Positions 45,203-54,309 of a stretch of DNA of 64,000 nucleotides are shown here, one piece after another. The first letter of the stretch is position 1. Each line of letters opens with the position of its first letter. Source of the DNA: an uncultured bacterium. GTDB lineage: Bacteria > Vulcanimicrobiota > Xenobia > Xenobiales > Xenobiaceae. The stretch lies in contig CAKUDB010000006.1 of assembly GCA_934644775.1 (NCBI GenBank), positions 46,174 to 110,173 on the forward strand. Direction: 5' to 3'. Below the pieces are notes generated by a model, which ran no database searches, was not told the DNA's origin, and was given only the letters and a program-made list of their open reading frames with translations. The translations under genes were made by a program, and so were the position numbers.

Positions 45203-45309
45203 TTCCCTCTTATCTTTCCCTTCTGAAGGGTTATTCCCTCCTCTAGAATTGACCTTAGCTCAATAAATGTCGCCCTCAAATTGGCGATCTTTATTTGCCG
45301 CTGGAAGGC

Positions 45310-46545
45310 TTAATTTTCTGAAGTAAAAGCGGCCCCAAAATAAGGGGTTGACCAATCGGTATGAGGCTTAGAAATAGCCTTTACTTCTTTAAAACCGGCC
45401 ATCTTCATAAAAGTCCGCACTCTATCAGGCGAGGGCTGGCTCGGTGAATCGACTAGAAGCCAACCATCTTTTTTTAAGGCTTTCTTGATACTAGCTAAAA
45501 AAGGCAAACCATCGCGCCGAATTTGCTCATATGGCCCTTCTCCAAGATAATCTAGCCCCACATGGGCTATATCTACACTTCCAGCGGGAATATGACAATC
45601 TTTGTAAGAGCCGTCTATCAATTTAATCTCCCCCCAATCGGTAAGGCCGGAAGCCAATAGATCTTTAACAAAACGCTGACAAGAAGAGTCTGTTTCCACA
45701 GCCCAAATAGCTCCTTGAGGACCCAGCTGCCCCCGCAGGGCAGAGAAGATCCTACCGTTGCCGTAACCTATCTCACACCAGGAAACTCTTTGCCAATCTT
45801 TCTCTTCAGGAAGGAGTTTCTTTAACTCTTCTACCAACTCAGAATCGCTAGGGAGGTTGCTACTAGCATAAAGCTGACGAAAAGCCTCTAAAGGCCAGCG
45901 GGGAGCCGGCCCTAAGCCGATTCGGTTGTGCAATTCTTCCATTTTGGCATAGTCGCCATTGCGTATAGCCAAAAAGATCTCCAGCGAAATATTCAAGGGG
46001 AAATCTTTATTTTTATCTGTAAAGTAAGTTTGGTAGACAGCTTCCTCAAAAGGAGAGAATTGCCAACCTTTGGCGGCCCCATTCTCCTCTTTTGATTTGC
46101 TAATCCCAGCTAAAGCTAGAGTTTCCAGATATTTTGACGAAGGATCTAGCTCGTGCAATTTTTCCCCAACCGAACGCAAGGGATATTTATACATAGAAAG
46201 TTTAGACCAATCGTCACTTTTTAAGGGCCCGACCTCTTTAAGGATCGCCGCCAATTTAGCCTTTTCAAGCTTTCCAGTGGAAGAAGCTTCCCAATAATCG
46301 GCATAATCTCTCACCGCTTGGCGCAAGGGCTTTTCAGCGCTAATTTGAGGAATAGGCGGTAAAGCCTGGCTGCCACCTCTCCAGGGGGCTTCTTCCCCAT
46401 TAGAAGCGTTTTTTTGAGCAACCGCTAGCTGGGAGGAAGGCTTCATTTCCGACAAACGCTCATAATTAAGCCCACACCAAACTCCGGCACCGACAACTAA
46501 GCCTATACAAAAAAATAAAGCTCTCGATTTCCAACTCCTTGGCAC
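45310..46545 (-). CDS. Membrane-anchored SAM-methyltransferase-like protein
   Basis: 411 residues. Basic 'MPRSWKSR' and one membrane segment ('ALFFCIGLVVGAGVWCGL') open the protein, followed by about 200 helical residues. The C-terminal 160 residues form a Rossmann methyltransferase fold: motif I 'WCEIGYGNGRIFSAL', an acidic end of strand 2 in 'IWAVETD', then 'LIDGSYKDCHIPAGSVD' and 'LKKDGWLLVDSP'. By the positive-inside rule the catalytic part would face outside the cytosol, where SAM is not expected. Either the topology reading is wrong or the fold is not a methylating enzyme. Substrate unknown. Confidence 0.6.
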   Translation of the reverse strand: MPRSWKSRALFFCIGLVVGAGVWCGLNYERLSEMKPSSQLAVAQKNASNGEEAPWRGGSQALPPIPQISAEKPLRQAVRDYADYWEASSTGKLEKAKLAAILKEVGPLKSDDWSKLSMYKYPLRSVGEKLHELDPSSKYLETLALAGISKSKEENGAAKGWQFSPFEEAVYQTYFTDKNKDFPLNISLEIFLAIRNGDYAKMEELHNRIGLGPAPRWPLEAFRQLYASSNLPSDSELVEELKKLLPEEKDWQRVSWCEIGYGNGRIFSALRGQLGPQGAIWAVETDSSCQRFVKDLLASGLTDWGEIKLIDGSYKDCHIPAGSVDIAHVGLDYLGEGPYEQIRRDGLPFLASIKKALKKDGWLLVDSPSQPSPDRVRTFMKMAGFKEVKAISKPHTDWSTPYFGAAFTSEN

Positions 46546-46666
46546 CGCTTGCTCCTCCTTCTCTATCTTGTAGCCTCCCCTACCGACACCCTATCTTGGG
46601 TAGCTCCAATCTTTTTCAACTTTAAGCTCCCCTTATCTCCAGCCCAACCCCTAAATAGCCCTAGGA

Positions 46667-48745
46667 CTATTGCTCTTCAGCCATTTGCTCCCAAATAACC
46701 ATAAGCTCGGCATTTTCTTGTTCTTTGCTGTTATATTCGTCGCGCAGTTTTTTTAATTTCTCGGGATCGTTGTAAAGGGCCGGATCGGCCAAACGCTCTC
46801 CCAAAGCTTGCATCTCTTCTTCCAAAGTGCAAATGCGCTTTTCCAAGGCAGAAAACTTCCACTTAAACTGGCTGCCCGCCTGACCTGAGCCCTTATTATT
46901 TCGGTTTTCACTTTGGCTCTGTTGGTAGGCAGCTAGCGCGGCTTTGCGATTTTTAGCTTGCTGGGTTTTGGTCGGTGCCAGCTTACCCCCTTGAGCCTTG
47001 GCAGCAGCTTCACGCTGTACTTCTTGGCCACGAGCAGCCACATAGTCATCGTAATTGCCCAAATAGCGGAAAGCACGTCCCTGACGAATCTCTACCACAA
47101 CGTCGGCCAATTCATTCATAAAAAAGCGGTCATGGGTAACGATCATAACTGTGCCCGGATAATCTTGCAAAGCGTTGAGTAAAGCCTGGCGCGATTCTAT
47201 ATCCAGATGATTGGTAGGCTCATCTAAAAGCAACAAGTTAGAAGGCTGTAAGATGCAGCGAGCCAAAGCCACGCGGCTGCGCTCTCCTCCACTTAGTACC
47301 GAGATCTCTTTATTGACGTCGTCGCCTTCAAAGAGTAAACAGCCCAAGATAGTGCGCACCCTAGTCTGATCGACATCAAAACCGCAAACTGAATAGACTT
47401 CTTCTAGAATAGTGCGGTTCATATCCAGCGATTCGGCCTGATGTTGAGCATAATAGACAGGCTCTAACTTGTAGCCAGCTTTAATTTTGCCACTATCTGG
47501 CTCTTCCAAACCAGCTAACAAGCGCAAAAGCGTCGATTTACCTACTCCGTTGCCGCCTACCAAAGCCATCCTTTCACCGCGCTGTACTTCTAAACTTAAG
47601 CCGGTAAGAACTTGACGTTGGCCGTAAGCTTTATAAATATTCTTTACCGAAAGTACCGATTGGCCAGAAGCTGAAGCAGCAGCGAATTGAGCTTTTAAAG
47701 AGCGCTGATCTTTGTCTGGGGCCTCGATAAAGTCGCGCTTTTCTATAAGCTTCAGGCGACTTTGTACTCGAGTAGCTAAACTGGCCTTATAACGGAAGCG
47801 CTCTACAAAACGCATTTCTTGCTTCAGCTTCTTTTGCTGATTTTGGTAGGCGGCTTCCTGTTGCTCGCGCCTGCGCTCGCGCTCTTCCACATAAAAGCTG
47901 TAATTGCCGGCATATTCGTTAATTTTGGTATGGCGCAACTCCAGAACGCGATTTATGCAATGATCCATAAAATAGCGGTCGTGAGAGACCAGAATAACTG
48001 TAGCTGAACTTTGGCGAATATAACCTTCCAACCATTCGGCAGCATAAATATCCAGATGGTTGGTAGGCTCATCTAAAAGCAACAAATCGGGATCGCGCAA
48101 AAGTAATTTGGCCATAGATCCGCGCATTTGCCAACCGCCGCTAAATTCTGAAGTCAGGCGATCCATGTCGCCGTCAGTAAAGCCTAAGCCGTGCAAAGTG
48201 CTGCGAATTTTGGCGTCGATAAGTTCCGGCTCACTATGTTCTAGGCGCATACGACAGCGACCGTAACGATTGAGCACCGATTGTAACCGCTCACTATCGG
48301 CAGGATCGCTAGACTCGCCTAGTTTGGCCATTTGCTCCTCTAAAGAGCGCACTTCGCCTTCAAGCACTTTTACGTCGGCAAAAACTTGCTCCATCTCTTG
48401 ATAGAGCGTAAGGCTGTGATTGAGCTGACCTTCTTGGCCCAAATAACCCACTTGACAAGAGGGGCCCAAAATAATAGATCCGCTATCGTAAGGCTCAGTA
48501 CCACAGATAATATGTAATAGAGTAGTTTTGCCACAACCGTTGCGACCTACTAAAGCGACTTTTTCGCCTGGCGCTACGGCGAAGCTGACGTCGTCTAAAA
48601 TAACCTGAGCGCCGAAAGATTTGCTTAAATTTACTACGTGAATCACGCCGTTGATAATAACACAAACTAAGTAGAGAACAAATAAGCGCCGCCTCCAACT
48701 AAGCAGGAAGAAGAAAAAAGCCGCTAAAACATTTTTATTACTCAC
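46667..48745 (-). CDS. ABC-F family ATPase
   Basis: A soluble tandem ATPase that acts on ribosomes (translation factor or antibiotic protection type). Two full ABC cassettes are present: Walker A 'GRNGCGKTT' and 'GGNGVGKST', signatures 'SGGWQMRG' and 'LSGGERSRVAL', Walker B 'LLLLDEPTNHLDI' twice. The linker with 'ERERRREQQEAAYQNQQKKL' is the usual ABC-F hinge. The C-terminus is a coiled coil ('EEEMQALGERLAD'). The frame given starts at a GTG and has 33 N-terminal residues that look like a membrane segment; homologues start near 'VIHVVNLSKSFG'. The true start may be the GTG at 48644-48646; the upstream sites are weak in both cases. Confidence 0.85.
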   Translation of the reverse strand: MSNKNVLAAFFFFLLSWRRRLFVLYLVCVIINGVIHVVNLSKSFGAQVILDDVSFAVAPGEKVALVGRNGCGKTTLLHIICGTEPYDSGSIILGPSCQVGYLGQEGQLNHSLTLYQEMEQVFADVKVLEGEVRSLEEQMAKLGESSDPADSERLQSVLNRYGRCRMRLEHSEPELIDAKIRSTLHGLGFTDGDMDRLTSEFSGGWQMRGSMAKLLLRDPDLLLLDEPTNHLDIYAAEWLEGYIRQSSATVILVSHDRYFMDHCINRVLELRHTKINEYAGNYSFYVEERERRREQQEAAYQNQQKKLKQEMRFVERFRYKASLATRVQSRLKLIEKRDFIEAPDKDQRSLKAQFAAASASGQSVLSVKNIYKAYGQRQVLTGLSLEVQRGERMALVGGNGVGKSTLLRLLAGLEEPDSGKIKAGYKLEPVYYAQHQAESLDMNRTILEEVYSVCGFDVDQTRVRTILGCLLFEGDDVNKEISVLSGGERSRVALARCILQPSNLLLLDEPTNHLDIESRQALLNALQDYPGTVMIVTHDRFFMNELADVVVEIRQGRAFRYLGNYDDYVAARGQEVQREAAAKAQGGKLAPTKTQQAKNRKAALAAYQQSQSENRNNKGSGQAGSQFKWKFSALEKRICTLEEEMQALGERLADPALYNDPEKLKKLRDEYNSKEQENAELMVIWEQMAEEQ

Positions 48746-48821
48746 TTTTGCTTAGGTCGGATCAATATAAGAAGAAACTCTTTCCGACCAATTTCGAGAA
48801 ACATTTTTTAAGGGAATAGCT

Positions 48822-50063
48822 ATGGATACAGTACGCACATTGGCAAAAAGGGCCCGAAAAGCTTCTTTTGCTTTGGCCAACTTAAAAACGGGAGAAAAAA
48901 ATCGAGCTTTAGAAAAGATTGCCGGACAACTTTTGGCCGATCAAGAGCAAATTTTTCAGGCCAACGGCCACGACGTAGCTAAAGCCGCCCAAGAAGGGGC
49001 TACGCCAGCTTTTTTAGATAGGCTTACCCTCACTTCAGCTCGCCTCTTAGCCTTGGCCGACAGTGTGTTAAAAGTAGCTCAACTCGACGATCCCGTAGGG
49101 CGCGAAATTGGTTGGACTCGTCCCAACGGTCTCTCAATACGCAAAGTACAAGTGCCCTTAGGGGTTATTGCTATGGTTTACGAAGCTCGCCCCAACGTCA
49201 CCGTCGATTCAGCTGTACTTTGCTTAAAATCGGGCAACGCTTGTCTACTGCGCGGCTCTTCCCACGCCGCCCAATCGAATAAAGTGCTCTCTTGCAGTAT
49301 GCGCCAAGCTCTCCAAGAATGCGGCTTAGATCCCGATTTTATCATTCCTGTAGAGAATGAAGGCCGCCAAACTGTCGAAGAGTTGGCCAAAATGAACGGT
49401 TTAATCGATTGTATTATTCCACGAGGGGGTGGCAGTTTAATTAGCCGAGTTAAAGAAATAGCTACCGTTCCCGTTATCGAAACGGGTGTAGGCAATTGCC
49501 ACCTTTACGTACACAAAAGCGCCGATTTAGATATGGCTCTCAATATTTTAGTTAATGGCAAAACCCAACGGCCCGGTGTCTGCAACGCTTTGGAAACTTT
49601 GCTTATCGATTCCGAAGTGGCCCCGCAATTTTTACAAAAAATGGCCGAAAATGACGATATGGCCGAGGTAATTTTACACGGATCTCCTCAAGTGTGTGCT
49701 TTAACCGACAAAGCCGTAGCCGCTACCGAGGAAGATTGGGACAAAGAATACCTCAGTTTAGATATAGCCGTAAAGATCGTAGACGGTTTAGAGGAAGCAA
49801 TTAACCATATCAACGCCCATTCTTCCGGCCACTCCGAAGCTATCGTTACTAAAGATTGGCAAGCAGCTAAGCAATTTCAGCAGCGCATTACCTCTTGTGC
49901 AGTCTATGTCAATGCTTCTACCCGCTTTACCGACGGTGGTGAGTTTGGCTTTGGGGCCGAAATAGGCATTTCTACTCAAAAGCTCCATGCTCGCGGCCCG
50001 CTAGGCTTAGAGGCTCTCACCACCAATAAATATCTTATCGAAGGCCAGGGCCAAATTCGTTAA
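48822..50063 (+). CDS. proA: Glutamate-5-semialdehyde dehydrogenase
   Basis: The second step of proline synthesis, reducing glutamyl-5-phosphate. 413 residues, the normal length. Signatures include 'PLGVIAMVYEARPNVTVDSA', 'IIPRGGGSLI', 'TGVGNCHLYV', the catalytic Cys in 'RPGVCNALETLL' and the C-terminal 'GAEIGISTQKLHARGPLGLE'. The methyltransferase-like gene begins three bases after its stop. Confidence 0.95.
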   Translation: MDTVRTLAKRARKASFALANLKTGEKNRALEKIAGQLLADQEQIFQANGHDVAKAAQEGATPAFLDRLTLTSARLLALADSVLKVAQLDDPVGREIGWTRPNGLSIRKVQVPLGVIAMVYEARPNVTVDSAVLCLKSGNACLLRGSSHAAQSNKVLSCSMRQALQECGLDPDFIIPVENEGRQTVEELAKMNGLIDCIIPRGGGSLISRVKEIATVPVIETGVGNCHLYVHKSADLDMALNILVNGKTQRPGVCNALETLLIDSEVAPQFLQKMAENDDMAEVILHGSPQVCALTDKAVAATEEDWDKEYLSLDIAVKIVDGLEEAINHINAHSSGHSEAIVTKDWQAAKQFQQRITSCAVYVNASTRFTDGGEFGFGAEIGISTQKLHARGPLGLEALTTNKYLIEGQGQIR

Positions 50064-50066
50064 TTT

Positions 50067-50768
50067 ATGAAATTGCTGCTCGTCGCTTGGGAAAATATTT
50101 TCTGGATAATAAGACAAACTTTAAGCGAGTTTTGCCTTTACGGAGCTTCTCTGTGGTGGTATAGGTTGCGCTTTTGTCTTATGTTGAGCTGGTTAGGCAC
50201 TTCGCCTAATGCCGCCGTCAGACGATATTTTAGACAACATGCTCCCCACAAGCTCTCCAAGGGCGGCGGCTTGCCAGACGATTGTGGCAACCTAACTTAC
50301 GGAGAGACTCTGCCCGGCACAGTTTATGCTCTGTTAAAAGGGCTCGGCGCTTCCGAGCAAACAAAAATAGTCGATTTAGGCTGTGGCCGCGGAGTAGTTC
50401 CCTTAACGGCAGCTCTAGCTTTCGGCTCAAAAGCAATCGGTCTAGATATAGTACCCGACTATATAAGCCGAGGAGACCGAGCTGTCAGCCTCTTGGGCCT
50501 AAAAACTAAAGTCAGCTTCCAAGAGGCTGACTTTAGTTGGGAGGAGTTGCCCGCCGGAGATATTTACTTTTTGACGGCGGTATGCCTAGATACTCCAACC
50601 TGGACGGCCTTGCAAAAGAATTTGCTTAAATGGGCACCGCCGAAAGCTAAAATAATTAGTGTCAGCCGAGAGCTAAACCAACCAGGCTGGGAGCTAATCC
50701 AGCAATATATCTACCCCTTTACTTGGGACGAAGCTACAGTTTATATCTATCGTCCAATAGACGACTAA
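50067..50768 (+). CDS. SAM-dependent methyltransferase-like protein
   Basis: 233 residues. A Trp/Phe/Leu-rich N-terminus of about 55 residues can sit on or in the membrane. Motif I is 'IVDLGCGRGVVPLTAAL', strand 2 ends in 'GLDIVPD', and 'EADFSWEELPAGDIYFLTAV' gives motifs II and III. The fold is like small SAM methyltransferases; the substrate is unknown. It lies three bases after proA, so it is almost certainly cotranslated. Its coding region contains two overlapping 13-bp inverted repeats (separate entry). The 3' end overlaps the convergent TPR/HD gene by four bases. Confidence 0.75.
   Translation: MKLLLVAWENIFWIIRQTLSEFCLYGASLWWYRLRFCLMLSWLGTSPNAAVRRYFRQHAPHKLSKGGGLPDDCGNLTYGETLPGTVYALLKGLGASEQTKIVDLGCGRGVVPLTAALAFGSKAIGLDIVPDYISRGDRAVSLLGLKTKVSFQEADFSWEELPAGDIYFLTAVCLDTPTWTALQKNLLKWAPPKAKIISVSRELNQPGWELIQQYIYPFTWDEATVYIYRPIDD
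50484..50538 (+). repeat. Two overlapping 13-bp inverted repeats, mutually exclusive hairpins
   Basis: GTCAGCCTCTTGG (50484-50496) is the exact inverse of 50519-50531. AACTAAAGTCAGC (50504-50516) is the exact inverse of 50526-50538. The two right arms share 50526-50531, so only one hairpin can form at a time. Both are perfect and lie in coding sequence. Confidence 0.65.
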
Positions 50769-52945
50769 TCGGTGGCCGATTCGAGTTTGGCATTGATTTT
50801 GGCAAATTCCAGCTCAAATTGTTGTACCAACTCGGGATTGAAAAGTTGGCCCGCAGCTTTTTTTATAAGATCTAAAGCCGCCCCTTGGGTATAGGCCCCT
50901 TGAGCGCTTCCTTTGGTCAGCAAACGCTCATAATAATCGGCCAAACCGACAATTTGAGCAGCTAAAGGAATAGCTTCTCCCTTTAAGCCCAAAGGAAAAC
51001 CGCTGCCGTCCCACATTTCGTGGTGAGAATGGATAGCTTCCAATACGCCGTCCGGGAAGGGCATAGCTGCAAAGTTCTCATAACCTAAAAGGGTATGCTG
51101 TTTATATAATTCGTTGCACTCTTTTACGTCGGTGTCGTTATGGGGGTTGTCGGCATAATACATAGCCATGTCTGGCAGAGCCATTTTACCAGAATCGTGC
51201 AAACAAGCTCCCACATGGATACCATTTTTCAGTTCTTCTCCTACCCCCAAAGCTTCAGCCAAAATATCGGCAATAGCTGCTACTCGCTGAGAATGGGACT
51301 GGCTATAGACGTCGCGTAAATCTGTCAAGGCAGAAAGGGAGCCCATAAATTGGAAGAGACTATCTTCTACGTTGCCACTATATTCTCGCTCTTCCTTAAC
51401 AAGTTGATGTAGACGAGCCGCTTTAGTTCCGAAGAATTGCAACATAGAAGCTTCAAAGAAATCGCTCTTCCGGTTGGGCAAATCGTCCAAAGCAGCTTCG
51501 GCCAAAGCGTGCAAACTTGCCGAAGGCTGACCTTCTTGCAAAGAATTGGCACTTTCGTAATATACCTCTTGCCCTTGAGCGACGCTGCCTTTCATAGCCT
51601 CAAATAATAGTTGTTCAGCTTCTTTAATGCGACCTAAGGCCCGATAGCTAAGCCCCATATAATAACGGGATCGACAATCCAGAGGCGAAAATTGAAGATA
51701 AGCTTTAAATTCGCTGATCGCTTCTTCGTAAGAAGCGCTTCTATACCAGAGAAGGCCTATTTCGTAACGAACTTCTTGAGCCTTGGGATTCAATTCTAAA
51801 GCTTTGGTAAAAGAGGCAATGGCCTTATCAAAATGGTTGAGCTTAGCGTAGGCGATACCTAAACTATAGAAGGTATAGCTGCTGCGAGGCTCAATTTTAG
51901 CGGCTTTTTCCAGTTCGGCTACCGCTTCGGAAAAGCGCTCTAAAGAACTAAGCACACAACCTAAATAGTAGTGGGCTTCTCCTGCATCTGGACAAAGGAC
52001 TGTCGCCTTGCGTAAATATTCTAAAGCTCGACTATTTTGACCGAGATTTTTAAAAATTTTACCGGCAGCTAATTGATAATCGCAAGTTTCTGGACTTAAA
52101 TCGGCAGCTGTGGCAATATGTTCGGCAGCTTCGTCTAAACGATATTGCCTTTCTAGACATTTGCCCAAGCCAAAGTAGGCCTCGATACAAGAGGGATGCC
52201 TATCTAACAAGTTGCGCAAAGTATTCTCTACTTGGGGATATTGCTCAGCCAACATGTAAGCTTGAGCTAAACGCAAACTGGCTTTAATGTGGCCCGGAGC
52301 AATTTCCAAAGCCTTACGATAAGCCTCTATAGCTCTAGCCGTCTCTTTTAAGTGAAAATGGATTAAACCTAAAACATAGAAGCCGTAAGCATCGTTGGCC
52401 CGATCTTGACAATATTTACTCGCCACCTGACAAGCTTCGCCCATCTTGCCCAATTTAGCCAAAATTAGGCTGCGCCATAAGCCAGAGCGCGCCATTAAAT
52501 TATTCTGTCCGCCTATTTCATCTAAAGCTACTTGGGCTTCAAAAAAACGATTCAAAACTAGAAAAGCTGGCACAGCCCGAGCTATCAAAGCTAAATCGGT
52601 GCTACTATCGACGGCTTTTTTCAATAAAGCAGCCGCTTGCATCGTCAATTGCGGATTGATATATTTAATTAAATCTAGATCTAAATCTCCGTCTTCGTCG
52701 ATAGTCTTTCCCATAGCTTCTAGGCCAGAGTCGAGCTGGCCGTTAAGTAGGTAAGCCAATCCTAAATTGAATTGCAAAGGCCCTGATTGGTCGCCATAAG
52801 CCATAACTTGCTTAAAAAGGGAAATAGCCTCGGCAAAACGAGCAGCAGCTAAACACTCTTCTGCTTGGGAGAAGAGGGCCCCACTCTCTTGAGAATTGAC
52901 TGATGGATTCTTTTCTAAGACGGTATTTTTCTGTTCTTTGCTCAC
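50765..52945 (-). CDS. TPR protein with a C-terminal HD-GYP-like domain
   Basis: About 726 residues from the GTG at 52943-52945. Around ten TPR repeats cover residues 20-430 (for example 'AYFGLGKCLERQYRLDEAAE', 'TFYSLGIAYAKLNHFDKAIA'). The last 190 residues form an HD hydrolase domain with 'GACLHDSGKMALPD' and 'HSHHEMWDGSGFPLGLKGEA'. HD-GYP enzymes degrade cyclic di-GMP and carry GYP here; this one has GFP, so activity is open. The HD metal residues appear present. The start is placed by the promoter: the TATAAT box is only seven bases upstream, so the mRNA may be leaderless. Confidence 0.8.
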   Translation of the reverse strand: MSKEQKNTVLEKNPSVNSQESGALFSQAEECLAAARFAEAISLFKQVMAYGDQSGPLQFNLGLAYLLNGQLDSGLEAMGKTIDEDGDLDLDLIKYINPQLTMQAAALLKKAVDSSTDLALIARAVPAFLVLNRFFEAQVALDEIGGQNNLMARSGLWRSLILAKLGKMGEACQVASKYCQDRANDAYGFYVLGLIHFHLKETARAIEAYRKALEIAPGHIKASLRLAQAYMLAEQYPQVENTLRNLLDRHPSCIEAYFGLGKCLERQYRLDEAAEHIATAADLSPETCDYQLAAGKIFKNLGQNSRALEYLRKATVLCPDAGEAHYYLGCVLSSLERFSEAVAELEKAAKIEPRSSYTFYSLGIAYAKLNHFDKAIASFTKALELNPKAQEVRYEIGLLWYRSASYEEAISEFKAYLQFSPLDCRSRYYMGLSYRALGRIKEAEQLLFEAMKGSVAQGQEVYYESANSLQEGQPSASLHALAEAALDDLPNRKSDFFEASMLQFFGTKAARLHQLVKEEREYSGNVEDSLFQFMGSLSALTDLRDVYSQSHSQRVAAIADILAEALGVGEELKNGIHVGACLHDSGKMALPDMAMYYADNPHNDTDVKECNELYKQHTLLGYENFAAMPFPDGVLEAIHSHHEMWDGSGFPLGLKGEAIPLAAQIVGLADYYERLLTKGSAQGAYTQGAALDLIKKAAGQLFNPELVQQFELEFAKINAKLESATD

Positions 52946-52951
52946 GCATAT

Positions 52952-52981
52952 ATTATACACAAAAAACTAGACTATTAACAA
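52952..52981 (-). promoter_or_regulatory. Promoter of the TPR/HD-GYP-like gene
   Basis: On the minus strand TTGTTA (52976-52981), an 18-base spacer and TATAAT (52952-52957). The predicted start falls at or within one or two bases of the GTG at 52945. Confidence 0.5.
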
Positions 52982-53119
52982 TTTTCTCTAGGTAGGGACT
53001 TAAAAAGCAGGGGACTTTATTTTAGAATAAAAAAGTACCGAGTTATTAAGGTAGAAAAAGAAAGTAAGTTTTGTCCCCCGCTTTGTTTTAGGGGATTTTT
53101 CAGTAATAGAAGAGGTTGT

Positions 53120-54145
53120 ATGGTAACAAAATTAAAGTCTAGGAATATCACTGAAAACGATTTTCCCAAAGATGCCGATGATCTGACGAAAGTCTCGTTT
53201 ATCCTTCATTACGCAATTTTAGCCCCTTCATCTTGGAATGCCCAGCCTTGGATATTCAAGTTGCAAGGTAATACTATTAAGTTATTCCATGATACTGAGC
53301 GTTTACAAATTCACCGCGATCCCTTAGGTAGAGAAAATATCATTTCTTGCGGCGCAGCCTTATGCAATCTTCGTATAGCTTTGCGCCGTTTTGGTTTCTT
53401 GGAAGAAACCGTTATCATGCCTCCCAATTCCGAAGACAACTTGGTAGCCGAAGTTACTTGGAAAAATACCGGAGAATTTGGTAAAGACAACAAGCTTTTC
53501 AAAGCTATCCAACAACGCCACTCTTATCGCAAGCCTTTCAGTGAAGAGGTAGTAAAACCAGAACTAATCGAGCTATTCGAAAATGCAGCCAAAGTGTATG
53601 GTTGCGAGTTTGTGCCTATTACTATTAACAGTACCCAGATGGCCTTGGCTGGCATGATTAGCGAAGGCGATAAAGATTTAGGGGCCGACTTGGCTACCAG
53701 GAAAGAATATGCTTCTTGGGTACGCAGCAGCGGACGCTCTGGAGACGGAGTTCCCGGTTACGCTATGGGCAATACCAATGCCGTGGCCGGAATTTTAGCC
53801 CCTCTTACCCACAGAGTTTTTAACTATACAGACGAATTTGCTCGCGGCGACCAGGCTCTAACTTGCGCCACCACCCTTCTGGGAGTAATTACTTCCCCTA
53901 CCGATACTCCCAGCGATTGGGTGCAAAGCGGACAAGCCGTAGAGAGAGTATTACTTAGCGCCGCCGCCAACGGTTTGCAAGCCTCATTCCTCAACCAGCC
54001 TATTCCTGTAGTTGAGTTGCGCAAACGCTTGCAAAGCCTCTTAGGCTTGACCGAATGGCCTCAACTGATTTTGCGTATCGGTTATCCCACCGAAGCGCCC
54101 AAAGTAACGGCTAGACGCAAGTTAGATGACGTTCTTTTAACCTAG
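53120..54145 (+). CDS. Nitroreductase-family protein (Acg type)
   Basis: An FMN-fold protein of 341 residues. 'ILHYAILAPSSWNAQPWIFK' is the usual N-terminal flavin-phosphate motif and 'CGAALCNLRIALRRFGF' the following helix. A second related half begins near 'AIQQRHSYRKPFSEEVV', as in the long Acg/Rv2032 group, which often has a degenerate active site and may store flavin. The C-terminal 'WPQLILRIGYPTEAPKVTAR' is typical of the family. AGAGG stands before the ATG. It is alone on its strand here, with nothing in its surroundings to suggest a partner. Confidence 0.8.
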   Translation: MVTKLKSRNITENDFPKDADDLTKVSFILHYAILAPSSWNAQPWIFKLQGNTIKLFHDTERLQIHRDPLGRENIISCGAALCNLRIALRRFGFLEETVIMPPNSEDNLVAEVTWKNTGEFGKDNKLFKAIQQRHSYRKPFSEEVVKPELIELFENAAKVYGCEFVPITINSTQMALAGMISEGDKDLGADLATRKEYASWVRSSGRSGDGVPGYAMGNTNAVAGILAPLTHRVFNYTDEFARGDQALTCATTLLGVITSPTDTPSDWVQSGQAVERVLLSAAANGLQASFLNQPIPVVELRKRLQSLLGLTEWPQLILRIGYPTEAPKVTARRKLDDVLLT

Positions 54146-54163
54146 TCCTACCCCAACTAAGTC

Positions 54164-54194
54164 CTCCGCCTTTTAAGCAAGAGGCTGAAGGCGG
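54164..54194 (+). terminator. Hairpin after the nitroreductase gene
   Basis: A perfect 8-bp stem (TCCGCCTT/AAGGCGGA) with an inner AGC/GCT pair; no T-run follows, so termination is uncertain. Confidence 0.35.
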
Positions 54195-54309
54195 AAGAGC
54201 CTTAAATCGACTATCGAGCCTCCTTTATCCGAAGCAATTGCACTTTTTAAGCGGGCCTTTGCTGGGACTAAGGGGGCTTGTTTTTCTTTAGATCAAAGGA
54301 TTTTATTTT

